NCBI RefSeq assembly: GCF_009193265.1
Contig: NZ_VZZZ01000003.1
Span: 62,001 to 126,000 of the forward strand
Source: Marinobacter changyiensis
Lineage (GTDB): Bacteria > Pseudomonadota > Gammaproteobacteria > Pseudomonadales > Oleiphilaceae
Direction: 5' to 3'
Length of the DNA stretch: 64,000 nucleotides
Every line of letters starts with the position of its first letter. Position 1 is the first letter of the stretch. The translations under genes and the position numbers were made by a program. A model generated the notes under the pieces. That model saw nothing but the letters and a program-made list of their open reading frames with translations, was not told where the DNA came from and did no database searches. Of the stretch, positions 1-9,189 are shown in pieces.

Positions 1-1
1 G

Positions 2-148
2 GCCTACGAAACTACCGTGATAGCACTGCACGACGTCGAATTGGCCCTGCGGTACTGCCAGAGAATCGTGGGCATACAGGATGGCCAGATTGCACTTGAT
101 GAAGCCAGTTCCCGGCTGTCTGAAACCGACATATTGCCGTTGTACTGA
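2..148 (+). CDS. Phosphonate-type ABC transporter ATP-binding protein, C-terminal fragment
   Basis: Only the last 48 codons lie in the window; the start and the Walker motifs are upstream. The visible part contains the H-loop region (VIALHDVELALRYCQRI) followed by the 'GIQDGQI' strand and a short tail ending LPLY, which is typical of PhnC-like importer ATPases. The stop is 8 bases before the double-domain PhnE-like permease, so the two are almost certainly one transporter operon, with the periplasmic binding protein expected further upstream. The substrate cannot be told from this fragment; phosphonate, phosphite or a related oxyanion is inferred from the permease. Confidence 0.8.
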   Translation, partial: AYETTVIALHDVELALRYCQRIVGIQDGQIALDEASSRLSETDILPLY

Positions 149-156
149 GCCGATAC

Positions 157-1623
157 ATGTTCTCCTACCCTACCGTTCGTACTACCTTCCTGTTTGTCGC
201 TATCGCCATTATCGCGCTGGCCTTCTCGGATATCGCAATCACTTCCATAAACCCGTGGCGGGACCTGGGCAGGTTTTTCCTCGGGGTGGTAACACCCGAT
301 TTTTTTTCAACCGAAGGCCTGGCAACGGCCATTCTGAGAACGGTTGCGTTTGCGTTTACTGGCGTCGCCCTGGGCAGCATGTGTGGCTTTTTGCTGGCGC
401 TGATGTACCGATGGCGGATTGTCCGGCTTTTTTCAGCCTTCATTCGTGCTATTCATGAGCTGTTCTGGGCGCTGATTTTCCTGCAGTTCTTTGGCTTTCA
501 TCCGCTCACCGGGGTACTTGCCATTGCGATCCCCTATTCCGGTATCTTCGCCAAGGTTTATTCGGAAATTCTGGATGAAGCTGACCCGGAACCCAGAACG
601 CTGTTGCCAACGGGCACAAGTGCCATCTCCATGTTCCTGTACGCCAGAGTGCCTGACGTGTGGGACAGAATTCGCACCTATACCTCCTATCGCCTGGAAT
701 GCGGTATGCGTTCGAGCGCCATCCTGGGCTTTGTCGGGCTGCCCACGATCGGCTTCTATCTGGAGAGTTCTTTTTCCCAGGGCCAGTACTCGGAAGCCGG
801 CGCCCTGCTGATTCTGTTTTACGTGCTGATTGCGACCATTCCCTGGTGGGTCAAGCCCAAGCTGCTGCCGATCTATGTGGTTGGTGCGCCCTTCTTTCTG
901 GGGGAAGGCTTACCGATTGTGTGGGGCAATGTAGCGCGGTTTTTTACCGAGGATATTGTTCCCTCCCCGATCAGAAATAATGAAGGCCTGGGAGAGTTTG
1001 GAGCCTGGCTTGGTGACCTGATGCTGACTGAGGCGATACCCGGTATCTGGAATACTGTGGTTCTCACCCAGATAGCGCTGGTCTTTACCGGGTTGCTGGC
1101 TCTGCTGGCATTCCCGCTGATCTCAACCCATTTCGGCGGCCCTGTACGACGCACGTCCGGGCATATTTTTCTGGTTATCGCACGATCCACGCCGGAGTAT
1201 ATTCTGGCTTATATCCTGCTGCAGCTGTGGGGGCCGTCCATGTTGCCCGCCGTTGTCGCCCTGGCGCTGCATAACGGTGGCATTATCGGTCATCTCATTG
1301 GTCGACAGAGCAACAACATCAAGCTCAGGGCTGATGCGGCTCGCGGCCTGAATCGATACAGCTATGAACTGGTACCCCGGGTTTACAGCTCGTTCCTGGC
1401 ATTTCTATTCTACCGTTGGGAAATCATCATGCGGGAGACGGCCATCCTGGGCATTCTGGGTGTGGCAACGCTGGGGTTTTACATTGATAGCGCCATCCAG
1501 AACATTCAGTTTGACCGTGCCATGGTACTGATCCTGATCACAGCCATGTTAAATATCGGAATTGACGGATTGTCGCGATTCATCCGACGGCGCCTCGCCT
1601 TGCAGACCATGCCGACTTGCTGA
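157..1623 (+). CDS. PhnE-like ABC transporter permease, two permease domains fused
   Basis: Inner-membrane permease of a phosphonate-family importer, 488 residues, about twice the usual PhnE length. It is an internal tandem duplication: the coupling segment RSSAILGFVG at residues 185-194 recurs as RETAILGILG at 426-435, each followed by a 'IGFYLES/LGFYIDS' helix. Each half has several hydrophobic helices (roughly 10-30, 60-85, 95-135 and 185-235; then 295-330, 340-375 and 425-475). The fused chain would supply both halves of the membrane channel, so no second permease is needed. It follows the ATPase stop by 8 bases. No strong Shine-Dalgarno precedes the ATG, which fits translational coupling. 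Substrate specificity is inferred. Confidence 0.85.
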   Translation: MFSYPTVRTTFLFVAIAIIALAFSDIAITSINPWRDLGRFFLGVVTPDFFSTEGLATAILRTVAFAFTGVALGSMCGFLLALMYRWRIVRLFSAFIRAIHELFWALIFLQFFGFHPLTGVLAIAIPYSGIFAKVYSEILDEADPEPRTLLPTGTSAISMFLYARVPDVWDRIRTYTSYRLECGMRSSAILGFVGLPTIGFYLESSFSQGQYSEAGALLILFYVLIATIPWWVKPKLLPIYVVGAPFFLGEGLPIVWGNVARFFTEDIVPSPIRNNEGLGEFGAWLGDLMLTEAIPGIWNTVVLTQIALVFTGLLALLAFPLISTHFGGPVRRTSGHIFLVIARSTPEYILAYILLQLWGPSMLPAVVALALHNGGIIGHLIGRQSNNIKLRADAARGLNRYSYELVPRVYSSFLAFLFYRWEIIMRETAILGILGVATLGFYIDSAIQNIQFDRAMVLILITAMLNIGIDGLSRFIRRRLALQTMPTC

Positions 1624-1796
1624 CTCGCACCGTTAACGAGTGCCCATCCGGAGTGCCCAAACCGGCGTATAGGTGCAATTCAGGGTTCCGCAAGGCCTTG
1701 TCATCGTGAGAAAATATCGCAGCTTTTTCGGCACCTCCAGATCACGGTGCCTGGTGTCGATTTTTCCTATCGATTCCTCACCAACAGGATTCCATC

Positions 1797-2717
1797 GTGC
1801 AGCCAGACATCTCCATCCAGAATGTGAGCAAGATCTACGCAGACGGATTTCACGCCCTCAAGAAAATAAACCTCGATATCAAACGAGGTGAAATCTTCGC
1901 CTTGCTCGGGCCAAACGGAGCCGGGAAAACCACGCTGATCAGTATCATCTGCGGTATCGTCAACCTCAGCGAAGGGCGCGTATTGGCGGCCGGCCACGAT
2001 ATCGTCAAAGATTACCGTCAGGCCCGTTCCAAAATTGGCCTGGTTCCCCAGGAACTCAATACGGACGCGTTCGAAACCGTATGGGATACCGTCGCGTTCA
2101 GCCGTGGCCTGTTTGGCAAAGCGCCTGACCCTGCCCATCTGGAGAAAGTGCTTCGTGACCTTTCCCTTTGGGACAAGCGCAACAACCGGATTATGGCCTT
2201 GTCCGGTGGCATGAAACGGCGGGTGATGATCGCCAAGGCACTGTCCCATGAGCCCCAGATTCTGTTTCTTGATGAACCCACCGCCGGCGTCGACGTGGAG
2301 TTGCGCAGGGATATGTGGAACATGGTCCGCGGGCTGCGAGACAAGGGCGTCACCATTATTCTGACGACCCACTACATCGAGGAAGCGGAAGAAATGGCGG
2401 ATCGCATCGGGGTAATTCGGGAAGGTGAAATTATTCTGGTGGAAGAAACCCACCGCCTCATGGCCAAGCTCGGCAAAAAAGAACTTCGGTTACATCTGCA
2501 GGCTCCGCTGGACAAGATTCCCGGCATTCTGGCCCTTGAACCGCTGGCACTGTCCGAGGACGGCTATGAGCTGGTCTACACCTTTGATGCCCAGCGGGAG
2601 CAGGCAGGCGTGGCGAGATTGCTTCGGCAACTGGGTGACCAGGGCATCGATTTCAAGGATCTTCAGACTCGGGAAAGCTCTCTTGAAGAGATTTTCGTCG
2701 GGCTTGTTAACGAATAA
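1797..2717 (+). CDS. ABC transporter ATP-binding protein (YadG/multidrug export family)
   Basis: Cytoplasmic ATPase of an ABC-2 type exporter, 306 residues. Walker [10 protein letters not shown] lies at 38-46, the Q-loop GLVPQE at 81-86, signature LSGGM at 135-139, Walker B ILFLDEP at 155-161 and the switch His in the [15 protein letters not shown] segment. The CcmA/YadG-type LSGGMKRR signature and the partner permease 54 bases downstream point to export, not import. The start is GTG at 1797 with a weak CAGGA about 9 bases upstream; no better in-frame start precedes it. It lies 173 bases after the phn-like permease and is probably a separate unit. The substrate is unknown. Confidence 0.9.
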   Translation: MQPDISIQNVSKIYADGFHALKKINLDIKRGEIFALLGPNGAGKTTLISIICGIVNLSEGRVLAAGHDIVKDYRQARSKIGLVPQELNTDAFETVWDTVAFSRGLFGKAPDPAHLEKVLRDLSLWDKRNNRIMALSGGMKRRVMIAKALSHEPQILFLDEPTAGVDVELRRDMWNMVRGLRDKGVTIILTTHYIEEAEEMADRIGVIREGEIILVEETHRLMAKLGKKELRLHLQAPLDKIPGILALEPLALSEDGYELVYTFDAQREQAGVARLLRQLGDQGIDFKDLQTRESSLEEIFVGLVNE

Positions 2718-2770
2718 TACGGCTACCGGCTAATCCGCCTGGTTCTGGTACATCTTTTCTGGAGAACACG

Positions 2771-3532
2771 ATGAACACGCACGGAATACGGGCAATCTAC
2801 AAGTTTGAAATGGCCCGCATGTGGCGAACGCTGATGCAAAGCATTGCCTCGCCGGTGATATCCACTTGTCTCTATTTTGTGGTGTTCGGCTCTGCGATTG
2901 GCTCGCGAATGGGCGATATCGATGGCATAAGCTACGGCGCCTTCATCATTCCGGGGCTGATCATGCTGTCACTCCTTATGCAGAGTATTTCCAATGCCTC
3001 CTTCGGGATCTACATGCCGAAGTTTTCCGGCACCATTTATGAGGTGTTGTCGGCGCCGGTTTCGTACGTTGAAGTGGTTATTGGCTACGTAGGGGCTGCG
3101 GCTACCAAGTCCGTCATTCTGGGGCTGATCATCCTGATTACAGCCAGGCTGTTTGTGCCCTATGAGATTCTGCATCCGTTCTGGATGTTTGCCTTTCTGG
3201 TTCTCACCGCTGTTACCTTCAGCCTGTTTGGTTTCATTATCGGTATCTGGGCGGATGGATTTGAAAAGCTCCAGATCGTACCGCTGATGATCGTGACACC
3301 TCTGGTTTTTCTGGGAGGCACCTTCTACTCCATTGATATGCTCCCGGATGTCTGGCAAACCATCACCTTATTTAATCCGGTGGTGTACCTTATCAGCGGT
3401 TTCCGCTGGGCTTTTTACGGGGTGTCTGATGTGCATGTTGGCATCAGCGTGGGCATGACTCTGTTATTCCTGTTCGCCTGTATGGCCGGAATCTGGTGGA
3501 TATTCAAAACCGGCTATCGCCTGCGTAGCTGA
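2771..3532 (+). CDS. ABC-2 type transporter permease (YadH-like)
   Basis: Six-helix membrane subunit of an ABC exporter, 253 residues, partner of the preceding ATPase. The N-terminal cytoplasmic helix ([16 protein letters not shown]) is followed by hydrophobic segments at about 25-45, 60-85, 105-125, 135-160, 170-190 and 225-245. The family hallmark '[20 protein letters not shown]' and the '[18 protein letters not shown]' stretch are present near residues 176-217. ATG at 2771 has GGAGAACACG just upstream. The stop is immediately followed by the DUF192 gene, suggesting co-transcription. The cargo is not deducible. Confidence 0.9.
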   Translation: MNTHGIRAIYKFEMARMWRTLMQSIASPVISTCLYFVVFGSAIGSRMGDIDGISYGAFIIPGLIMLSLLMQSISNASFGIYMPKFSGTIYEVLSAPVSYVEVVIGYVGAAATKSVILGLIILITARLFVPYEILHPFWMFAFLVLTAVTFSLFGFIIGIWADGFEKLQIVPLMIVTPLVFLGGTFYSIDMLPDVWQTITLFNPVVYLISGFRWAFYGVSDVHVGISVGMTLLFLFACMAGIWWIFKTGYRLRS

Positions 3533-3553
3533 ATGACACCGGAGGCGAATCTG

Positions 3554-4039
3554 ATGAAGGCTTCACAACGTGCACGGATCCCGGTGGTCTGTCTGCTGCT
3601 GCAGGCGATGGCAGGTTGCGTCCATAGCAATGAGCTGTCGTTCGACGTGGAGTCTGCCTGCCTGATTAATGATTTAAAGACCATGGCTATTGATATTGAG
3701 GTAGCTCGCTCATCCGAACAACGACAGCAAGGCTTGATGGGGCGGCAGATACTCCATGAGAGATCCGGCATGCTATTTGTTTATAGCGACACCCGGCCGC
3801 CTTCCCATGCGTTCTGGATGCGCAATACACTGATCCCCCTGGATATCGCGTTTATTGATCGTTCAGGCAAGATCCGCGCTATCAATTCCATGGAGCCCTG
3901 CCCGAGCGAGGCCCTGCGATGCCCGACCTATCCGTCGGGCGCCGCCTTTGAACTGGCGCTGGAAATGAATAAGGGTTTTTTTGCTCAGAACGATTTTGCT
4001 GTAGGTGACCGATTCAGCCGTGGCAAGGGTTGCGATTAA
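3554..4039 (+). CDS. DUF192 family lipoprotein
   Basis: Small exported protein, 161 residues from ATG 3554. That start is preferred because GGAGG sits at 3541-3545, 8 bases upstream; an earlier in-frame ATG at 3533 abuts the previous stop without a ribosome site. The N-terminus is a lipoprotein signal (MKASQRARIPVVCLLLQAMAGC, described by its basic start, hydrophobic core and MAGC lipobox). The mature part has the DUF192 features: ARSSEQRQQGLMGR, a GMLF strand, FWMRNTLIPLDIAF and a C-terminal ALEMNKGFF helix. The family fold is known but its biochemical role is not established. It is probably co-transcribed with the ABC exporter genes. Confidence 0.85.
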   Translation: MKASQRARIPVVCLLLQAMAGCVHSNELSFDVESACLINDLKTMAIDIEVARSSEQRQQGLMGRQILHERSGMLFVYSDTRPPSHAFWMRNTLIPLDIAFIDRSGKIRAINSMEPCPSEALRCPTYPSGAAFELALEMNKGFFAQNDFAVGDRFSRGKGCD

Positions 4040-4070
4040 TTGTTCCCGTGCGTATCGTTTATGTAAATAT

Positions 4071-4079
4071 TGGTATACT
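4071..4079 (+). promoter_or_regulatory. Extended -10 promoter element of anr
   Basis: TG-G-TATACT matches an extended -10 box (TGn followed by TATACT at 4074-4079), 35 bases before the chosen anr start. It implies a leader of about 28 bases. No convincing -35 hexamer is present, which is usual for extended -10 promoters. Seen directly as a motif; promoter activity is inferred. Confidence 0.45.
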
Positions 4080-4113
4080 GTTAAGATATACTTTTCATTG
4101 GAAGATTAGCTCC

Positions 4114-4866
4114 ATGGATTCGATCCCGACCCGGTCTTTACATGCTATTTCGTCCAGTTGCGATCGGTGCAGTCTTAGTAGTTTGTGTCTGCCTCTGGCG
4201 GTTGGCACTGGCGACATGAGCCTCCTGAACGCCGCAGTTAAAAGAGAAACCCCTTACGATCGTGGCAGTGCTGTATTCACCCAGGACGCCACCTTCGAGT
4301 CCTGTTATGTGGTAAAAAGTGGTGCCGTTAAAACAGTCCGCATCAGTGAACGGGGTGATGAGAAAATTCTGGGGTTTTACCTGCCCGGTGAAATGTTCGG
4401 GCTGGACGGCCTGACTGGCGAGCGCTACACCTCCTCCGCTATAGCGCTGGAACGGTCCGCAGTCTGTGAGATTCCTTTTCACCGGCTGGAAGAGTTGTCC
4501 CGGGAACTGCCCCATCTTCAACATTACCTGTTTCGCCTGATGAGCCAGGAAATTTCCGGAGCCGAGCAGTTAGGGATGCTGTTAAGCAACAACACAGCGG
4601 AAGAACGCATCATCTCGATGTTTCTGACACTCTCCTCACGTCAGGCCAGGCGGAAATTATCAGCGACACGTTTCCGGCTACCGATGGCCCGAGGTGAAAT
4701 TGCAAATTTCCTTGGCCTGGCCCTGGAAACGGTCAGCCGTGTGCTGAGCCGCATGCAAAAACAGCAACAGATCAGACTCGACGGCCGGGATATTGAATTG
4801 CTTGACCTGGATGCCTTGCAACGCCAGTTGCGACAGAACCCCGACTTTTGTGTCGCAACCGGCTAG
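4114..4866 (+). CDS. anr: FNR/ANR-type oxygen-responsive transcription regulator
   Basis: Crp/Fnr family regulator, 250 residues from ATG 4114; the reading frame extends upstream but only this start gives the normal FNR N-terminus. Cysteines C16, C19 and C25 (CxxCx5C) plus C118 in SAVCEIPF match the four ligands of the oxygen-labile [4Fe-4S] cluster. The cyclic-nucleotide-like barrel spans about 45-130, a dimer helix 135-165 and the helix-turn-helix about 190-212, with recognition helix ETVSR at 205-209. That E..SR signature reads TTGAT-N4-ATCAA. Such a box occurs at 7701-7714 in this window. It is expected to activate genes at low oxygen. It is convergent with the P-type ATPase gene. Confidence 0.93.
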   Translation: MDSIPTRSLHAISSSCDRCSLSSLCLPLAVGTGDMSLLNAAVKRETPYDRGSAVFTQDATFESCYVVKSGAVKTVRISERGDEKILGFYLPGEMFGLDGLTGERYTSSAIALERSAVCEIPFHRLEELSRELPHLQHYLFRLMSQEISGAEQLGMLLSNNTAEERIISMFLTLSSRQARRKLSATRFRLPMARGEIANFLGLALETVSRVLSRMQKQQQIRLDGRDIELLDLDALQRQLRQNPDFCVATG

Positions 4867-4874
4867 TTTCTTTC

Positions 4875-7592
4875 TCAGGAATTATGGGGTGCCGGCGTAT
4901 AGCGTGAGACGGCACCTGACCTGCGAAAGACAAACTTCTCCAGTTCGACCACGCCAAAGACCGCAAGAGCGGCCATCAAAATGACACCCCAGTGAGTCAG
5001 TGACAAAGGGCGGGTGTCGAACAACTTCTGGAATGGGCCGCTGTAAGTAAACATAGCCTGCATAACAATCAAGGCAGCAATGGCGTACCACACGGTCAGG
5101 TTGGTCCAGAGACGTTGCCAATCCAGAGCTGAAGCGGTCATCATCCGCGTATTCAAAAGATAGAATATTTCACACGAAACCAGTGTGTTAATGGCGATAG
5201 TTCGGGCCGTATCGAGATCTGTGCCCCGAGACCGAAACCAGACAAACAACCCGAATACAGCCATCACCATCAAGACAGAAACAAAGCCGACCCGCCAGAT
5301 CAGAAATCCGGTGAACAAAGATTCGGCAGGTGACCGGGGCGGTCGCTCCATGACGTCATTCTCGGCTGGCTCAAACGCCAGCGTGAGCGACAAGGTAACG
5401 GCCGTCACCATATTGATCCAGAGAATCTGCACAGGCGTGATCGGCATCATAAAGCCCAGTATAACAGCTGCCAGTATGCTCAGCGCTTCTGCACCGTTGG
5501 TAGGAAGAATAAACAACAGCGACTTCCTGATATTGTCGTAGACTACTCGGCCTTCACGAACAGCGTGGATAATAGACGCAAAGTTATCATCCGCCAGTAC
5601 CATTCGAGCTGCCTGTTTGGCAGCCTCAGTGCCTTTGTGGCCCATAGCAATCCCGACATCCGCCTGCTTGAGCGCAGGTGCGTCATTGACACCGTCACCG
5701 GTCATGGCCACCACCTGGTTCCGGGATTGCAGGGCCTGAACCAACAGCAGCTTATGCTCCGGACTGGTACGGGCAAATACATCCCGCTCGGCTACCAGTA
5801 CCTGCAACTCTTCCTCATTCAGCTTCTCCAGCATGGCACCATTAACCGGGGAGAGTCCGGAGCCAATGTTCATGCTCCGGGCGATGGCCGCGGCCGTACC
5901 CACATGGTCGCCGGTGATCATCTTGACCCGGATACCTCCAGCCTGGGCAGAAGCAATTGCACTGATCGCTTCGGGACGGGGTGGATCGATCATCGCCACC
6001 AGTCCCAGCAGCGTCAGGTCGTCAAGAACATCCTGAAACACCAACTCCGTTTTCCCTGTGGGCACTTCGAGGTAGGCCAGGGCTAATACCCGTTTGCCAT
6101 CCTCTGCAAGCGAATGCGCCCTGTCCTGCCAATACCCTTTAGTAATGGGTTGCGATGCTGTGTCGTTGAGCTCGTAGCGACACATTTCCAACAGCCGCTC
6201 CGGTGCGCCCTTGATGAAAACGAAATGCCTGCCATTATGGTCATGATGCAGGCTCGCCATGAACCGGTGCTCTGATTCAAACGGAATAACATCCAGCCTG
6301 GGTTGTGCCTGAATCTCCGCAACGCTGTCCAGGTCACATTTGAGCGCCATTGTGACCAGGGCACCTTCGGTTGGATCCCCGGTAATCTGCCACTGCTGCT
6401 TATTAAAGTGGAGCGTGGCGTCATTACAAAGTAATGCCGCCCGGGCCAGCAGCTGAATATCCTGATGAGCGCTGACGTCTAACGGCAGCCCGTCATGCGC
6501 CAGTTCGCCATCCGGGTCGTAGCCCACGCCGCTGACCGCGGAATAACCTGCGCGTGTGATAATGTCGGTAACTGTCATTTCGTTCCGGGTCAGGGTGCCG
6601 GTTTTGTCGGTACAGACAACGGTTAATGATCCCAGGGTTTCTACCGCTGGCAACTGTCGAATGATGGCGTTGCGCCTGGCCATGCGCCTCACTCCGACCG
6701 CCAGGGTAATGGTGAGAATCGCCGGTAACCCCTCAGGGATCAGCGCCACCGCAAGTCCTACCGCCACCAGAAACATTTCCTGGATACTGAAGCCCCGCCA
6801 GAGCCAGCCTACCAGCAGCGTGGTACCGGCCAGTATAAGGGTGGCTACTGAAAGCCAGCGGGCAAAATGGTTGATCTTGCGCAGCAGCGGTGTAGCGAGG
6901 GGTTCCACCTCATTGAGTAACCCGCTAATGCGACCTACCTCGGTATCGGCTCCCGTCGCCACGACAACGCCCGTTGCGGTGCCAGCGGTGACCAGTGTTC
7001 CGGAGTAAACCATACAGAATCGCTCAGCCAACGGTGCATCGGTTGCCACAGATTCAACGGTTTTTGAGGCAGGCTCGGATTCTCCCGTCAGAATCGCCTC
7101 ATCAATCCGCAACTCCCGAACCCTCAACAGGCGAAGATCTGCAGGCACAGAATCACCGGATTGCAGATGTACCAGATCGCCAGGCACCAACGATTCAGCG
7201 GGCACTGTGTGCCGTTGTCCTGATCGCTGAACAATGGCTGTAATCGAAAGCAGCGCCCGGATGGCCAGCAGCGCCTTCTCAGCCTTGCCCTCCTGAATCA
7301 CGCCCACCAGGGCATTGATGACCACCACCGCAACTATAACGCCGGTGTCTACCCAGTGGCCGAGCAATGCGGTGATGCATGCAGCGCCCATCAATACGTA
7401 AATCAAAGCGTTCTGGAATTGGTCCCATACTCGCCGCAGGAAGGTCCTGCCAGCTTGCTCGCTTAGCTGGTTAGGGCCATAGGTGGCCAAACGTGAACGG
7501 GCCTCCTCCTCTGTCAACCCGTCCGGGGTTGAATCAAGCTCTGCCAATACGGCCGCAGGCTCCTGACTGTGCCAGGCATTGTCCGAATCCAT
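4875..7592 (-). CDS. P2-type cation-transporting ATPase
   Basis: Inner-membrane cation pump, 905 residues. The N-terminal actuator-domain motif TGES is at 169-172, helix-4 motif PEGLP at 286-290, phosphorylated Asp D329 in DKTGTLT at 329-335, followed by the nucleotide-binding FIKGAPE, the hinge MTGDGVNDAP and about ten membrane helices including a C-terminal cation_ATPase_C region. The overall layout matches calcium/proton-like P2 ATPases rather than heavy-metal P1B pumps (no N-terminal CxxC, no CPC). The ion is not certain. ATG at 7592. The divergent gap to the beta-CASP gene carries an ANR box, and a TATAAG hexamer lies at 7628-7633 on this strand; low-oxygen control is inferred. Confidence 0.9.
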   Translation of the reverse strand: MDSDNAWHSQEPAAVLAELDSTPDGLTEEEARSRLATYGPNQLSEQAGRTFLRRVWDQFQNALIYVLMGAACITALLGHWVDTGVIVAVVVINALVGVIQEGKAEKALLAIRALLSITAIVQRSGQRHTVPAESLVPGDLVHLQSGDSVPADLRLLRVRELRIDEAILTGESEPASKTVESVATDAPLAERFCMVYSGTLVTAGTATGVVVATGADTEVGRISGLLNEVEPLATPLLRKINHFARWLSVATLILAGTTLLVGWLWRGFSIQEMFLVAVGLAVALIPEGLPAILTITLAVGVRRMARRNAIIRQLPAVETLGSLTVVCTDKTGTLTRNEMTVTDIITRAGYSAVSGVGYDPDGELAHDGLPLDVSAHQDIQLLARAALLCNDATLHFNKQQWQITGDPTEGALVTMALKCDLDSVAEIQAQPRLDVIPFESEHRFMASLHHDHNGRHFVFIKGAPERLLEMCRYELNDTASQPITKGYWQDRAHSLAEDGKRVLALAYLEVPTGKTELVFQDVLDDLTLLGLVAMIDPPRPEAISAIASAQAGGIRVKMITGDHVGTAAAIARSMNIGSGLSPVNGAMLEKLNEEELQVLVAERDVFARTSPEHKLLLVQALQSRNQVVAMTGDGVNDAPALKQADVGIAMGHKGTEAAKQAARMVLADDNFASIIHAVREGRVVYDNIRKSLLFILPTNGAEALSILAAVILGFMMPITPVQILWINMVTAVTLSLTLAFEPAENDVMERPPRSPAESLFTGFLIWRVGFVSVLMVMAVFGLFVWFRSRGTDLDTARTIAINTLVSCEIFYLLNTRMMTASALDWQRLWTNLTVWYAIAALIVMQAMFTYSGPFQKLFDTRPLSLTHWGVILMAALAVFGVVELEKFVFRRSGAVSRYTPAPHNS

Positions 7593-7700
7593 GAATTTGG
7601 CCTCTTCCGATCAGCGGAAACATGCCTCTTATAGTGAGGCTTCACAGCACGGGGAGTTTGTTTCAGGTCAACGGCTCTGCGGATAATGAACCGCTCAGGT

Positions 7701-7714
7701 TTGATACAGATCAA
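7701..7714. promoter_or_regulatory. FNR/ANR binding box
   Basis: TTGATACAGATCAA is an exact match to the FNR/ANR consensus TTGAT-N4-ATCAA. Its centre is at 7707.5. A TAAAGT -10-like hexamer at 7737-7742 places a predicted start near 7749, so the box would sit at about -41.5, the classical class II activator position for the metallo-hydrolase gene starting at 7808. For the ATPase gene on the other strand the distance (about 86 bases from a start set by TATAAG) would be a class I arrangement. An ANR gene is 2.8 kb away. Confidence 0.85.
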
Positions 7715-7807
7715 GCAGATAAGGGCAGCGGCGGCCTAAAGTTGGGAACACCATTTCAATACACCTGAGCCTTTGGGGAAATTCCGTTCCCGACGAGGAT
7801 ACTGTTG

Positions 7808-9163
7808 ATGAGACTGCAATTTCTGGGAGGAGTGGATTCCGTAACCGGGTCCAGGCACCTGATTGAAACATCGAAGCACCGGATACTGGTGGATTGCGGG
7901 TTATATCAGGGAGTGAAAGTGCTTCGCAGGCGTAACTGGGCCAGTTTTCCGGTACCGCCGGAATCCATTCATACCGTGCTTCTCACCCACGCCCATATAG
8001 ACCATAGCGGGTACCTGCCCCGCTTGGTGAAACGAGGATTTACCGGCAAGATTCACTGCACCCGCGGGACCTATGAGCTATGCAAGATCCTGTTGCCGGA
8101 TGCTGGTCATCTTCAGGAAGAGGATGCCCGTTATGCCAACCGGAAACACTTTTCAAGGCACTCACCGGCGGAGCCATTGTTCACTGTTAAAGATGCACTG
8201 AAGGCATTGAAGCAGTTCGAGGTGCATGATTTTAACCAGGACTGCGTGCCGGCTGCCGGGGTTAACGTCCTTTTCAGCCCTGCCGGCCACATACTGGGTT
8301 CATCCTGCATTGCCCTGAGCCATGAGGGCAAAACGATCGTGTTCAGCGGGGATGTCGGGCGCCAGAACGATCCGATCATGCGCCCGCCGGCCAAACTGGG
8401 GGCAGCGGATTACCTGGTGCTGGAGTCGACCTATGGCAATCGATTACACCCCGCGATCGACCCGACGGAAGCCTTGGCGACCATCATAAGTGAGACTATG
8501 GCAAGGGGTGGCATCGTACTGGTGCCTTCCTTCGCAGTGGGCCGCGCGCAGCTTTTGTTGTATCTGATTCATGAACTGAAGAGCCAAAAACGCATTCCCG
8601 ATGTGCCGGTTTATCTGAACAGCCCCATGGCAATCTCCGCCACGGAAGTCTTTCATCGCTTCCACCGCGAACATCACCTCTCGGCAGAGCAATGCCGAGA
8701 AATCGATGCCGGGACCACCTACATACGAACAGTCGAGGAGTCCATTGAGCTGACCGCCCGCCGGACACCCTCAATCATCATCTCCGCCAGCGGCATGGCA
8801 AGTGGCGGTCGGGTTCTCCATCACCTGAAGGCGCTGGCGCCGAACCACCGGAACAGTATTGTGTTTGCGGGCTTTCAGGCCCAGGGCACGCGAGGAGATG
8901 CTCTGGTGAACGGAGCAGAACAGGTCAAGATTCACGGCGAATACATTCCCGTAAAGGCCAGCGTTTATAACCTCGATACTTTGTCAGCCCATGGTGATTA
9001 CGAGGAAATTCTCACCTGGCTTGGTCAGTCTGACATCAAGCCGCGGAAAGTCTTTATCACCCACGGCGAACCGTTAGCCGCCGACGCCATGCGCAAGCAC
9101 GTTGAGGAGCGGATGAAGTGGGATGCGGAAGTACCGGAGCTGTTCAGCAGCGTCGAGCTATAA
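7808..9163 (+). CDS. Beta-CASP metallo-beta-lactamase-fold RNA exonuclease-like protein
   Basis: Metallo-hydrolase of the beta-CASP class, 451 residues. The zinc motif HAHIDHSG follows TVLLT near residues 61-68, with later ligands in SPAGHILGSS and FSGDVGRQ. The beta-CASP insert and motifs follow (LVLESTYGNR, IIISASGMASGG, DTLSAHGDYEE and a C-terminal FITHGEP). Homologues act as RNA 3'-end nucleases or exoribonucleases. ATG at 7808 is chosen over the adjacent TTG at 7805 because GAGGA lies about 8 bases upstream. The upstream ANR box and -10 element imply induction at low oxygen. Its RNA target is unknown. Confidence 0.9.
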   Translation: MRLQFLGGVDSVTGSRHLIETSKHRILVDCGLYQGVKVLRRRNWASFPVPPESIHTVLLTHAHIDHSGYLPRLVKRGFTGKIHCTRGTYELCKILLPDAGHLQEEDARYANRKHFSRHSPAEPLFTVKDALKALKQFEVHDFNQDCVPAAGVNVLFSPAGHILGSSCIALSHEGKTIVFSGDVGRQNDPIMRPPAKLGAADYLVLESTYGNRLHPAIDPTEALATIISETMARGGIVLVPSFAVGRAQLLLYLIHELKSQKRIPDVPVYLNSPMAISATEVFHRFHREHHLSAEQCREIDAGTTYIRTVEESIELTARRTPSIIISASGMASGGRVLHHLKALAPNHRNSIVFAGFQAQGTRGDALVNGAEQVKIHGEYIPVKASVYNLDTLSAHGDYEEILTWLGQSDIKPRKVFITHGEPLAADAMRKHVEERMKWDAEVPELFSSVEL

Positions 9164-9189
9164 CCCTGTGCCGTTGGCCAGACTGGTCA

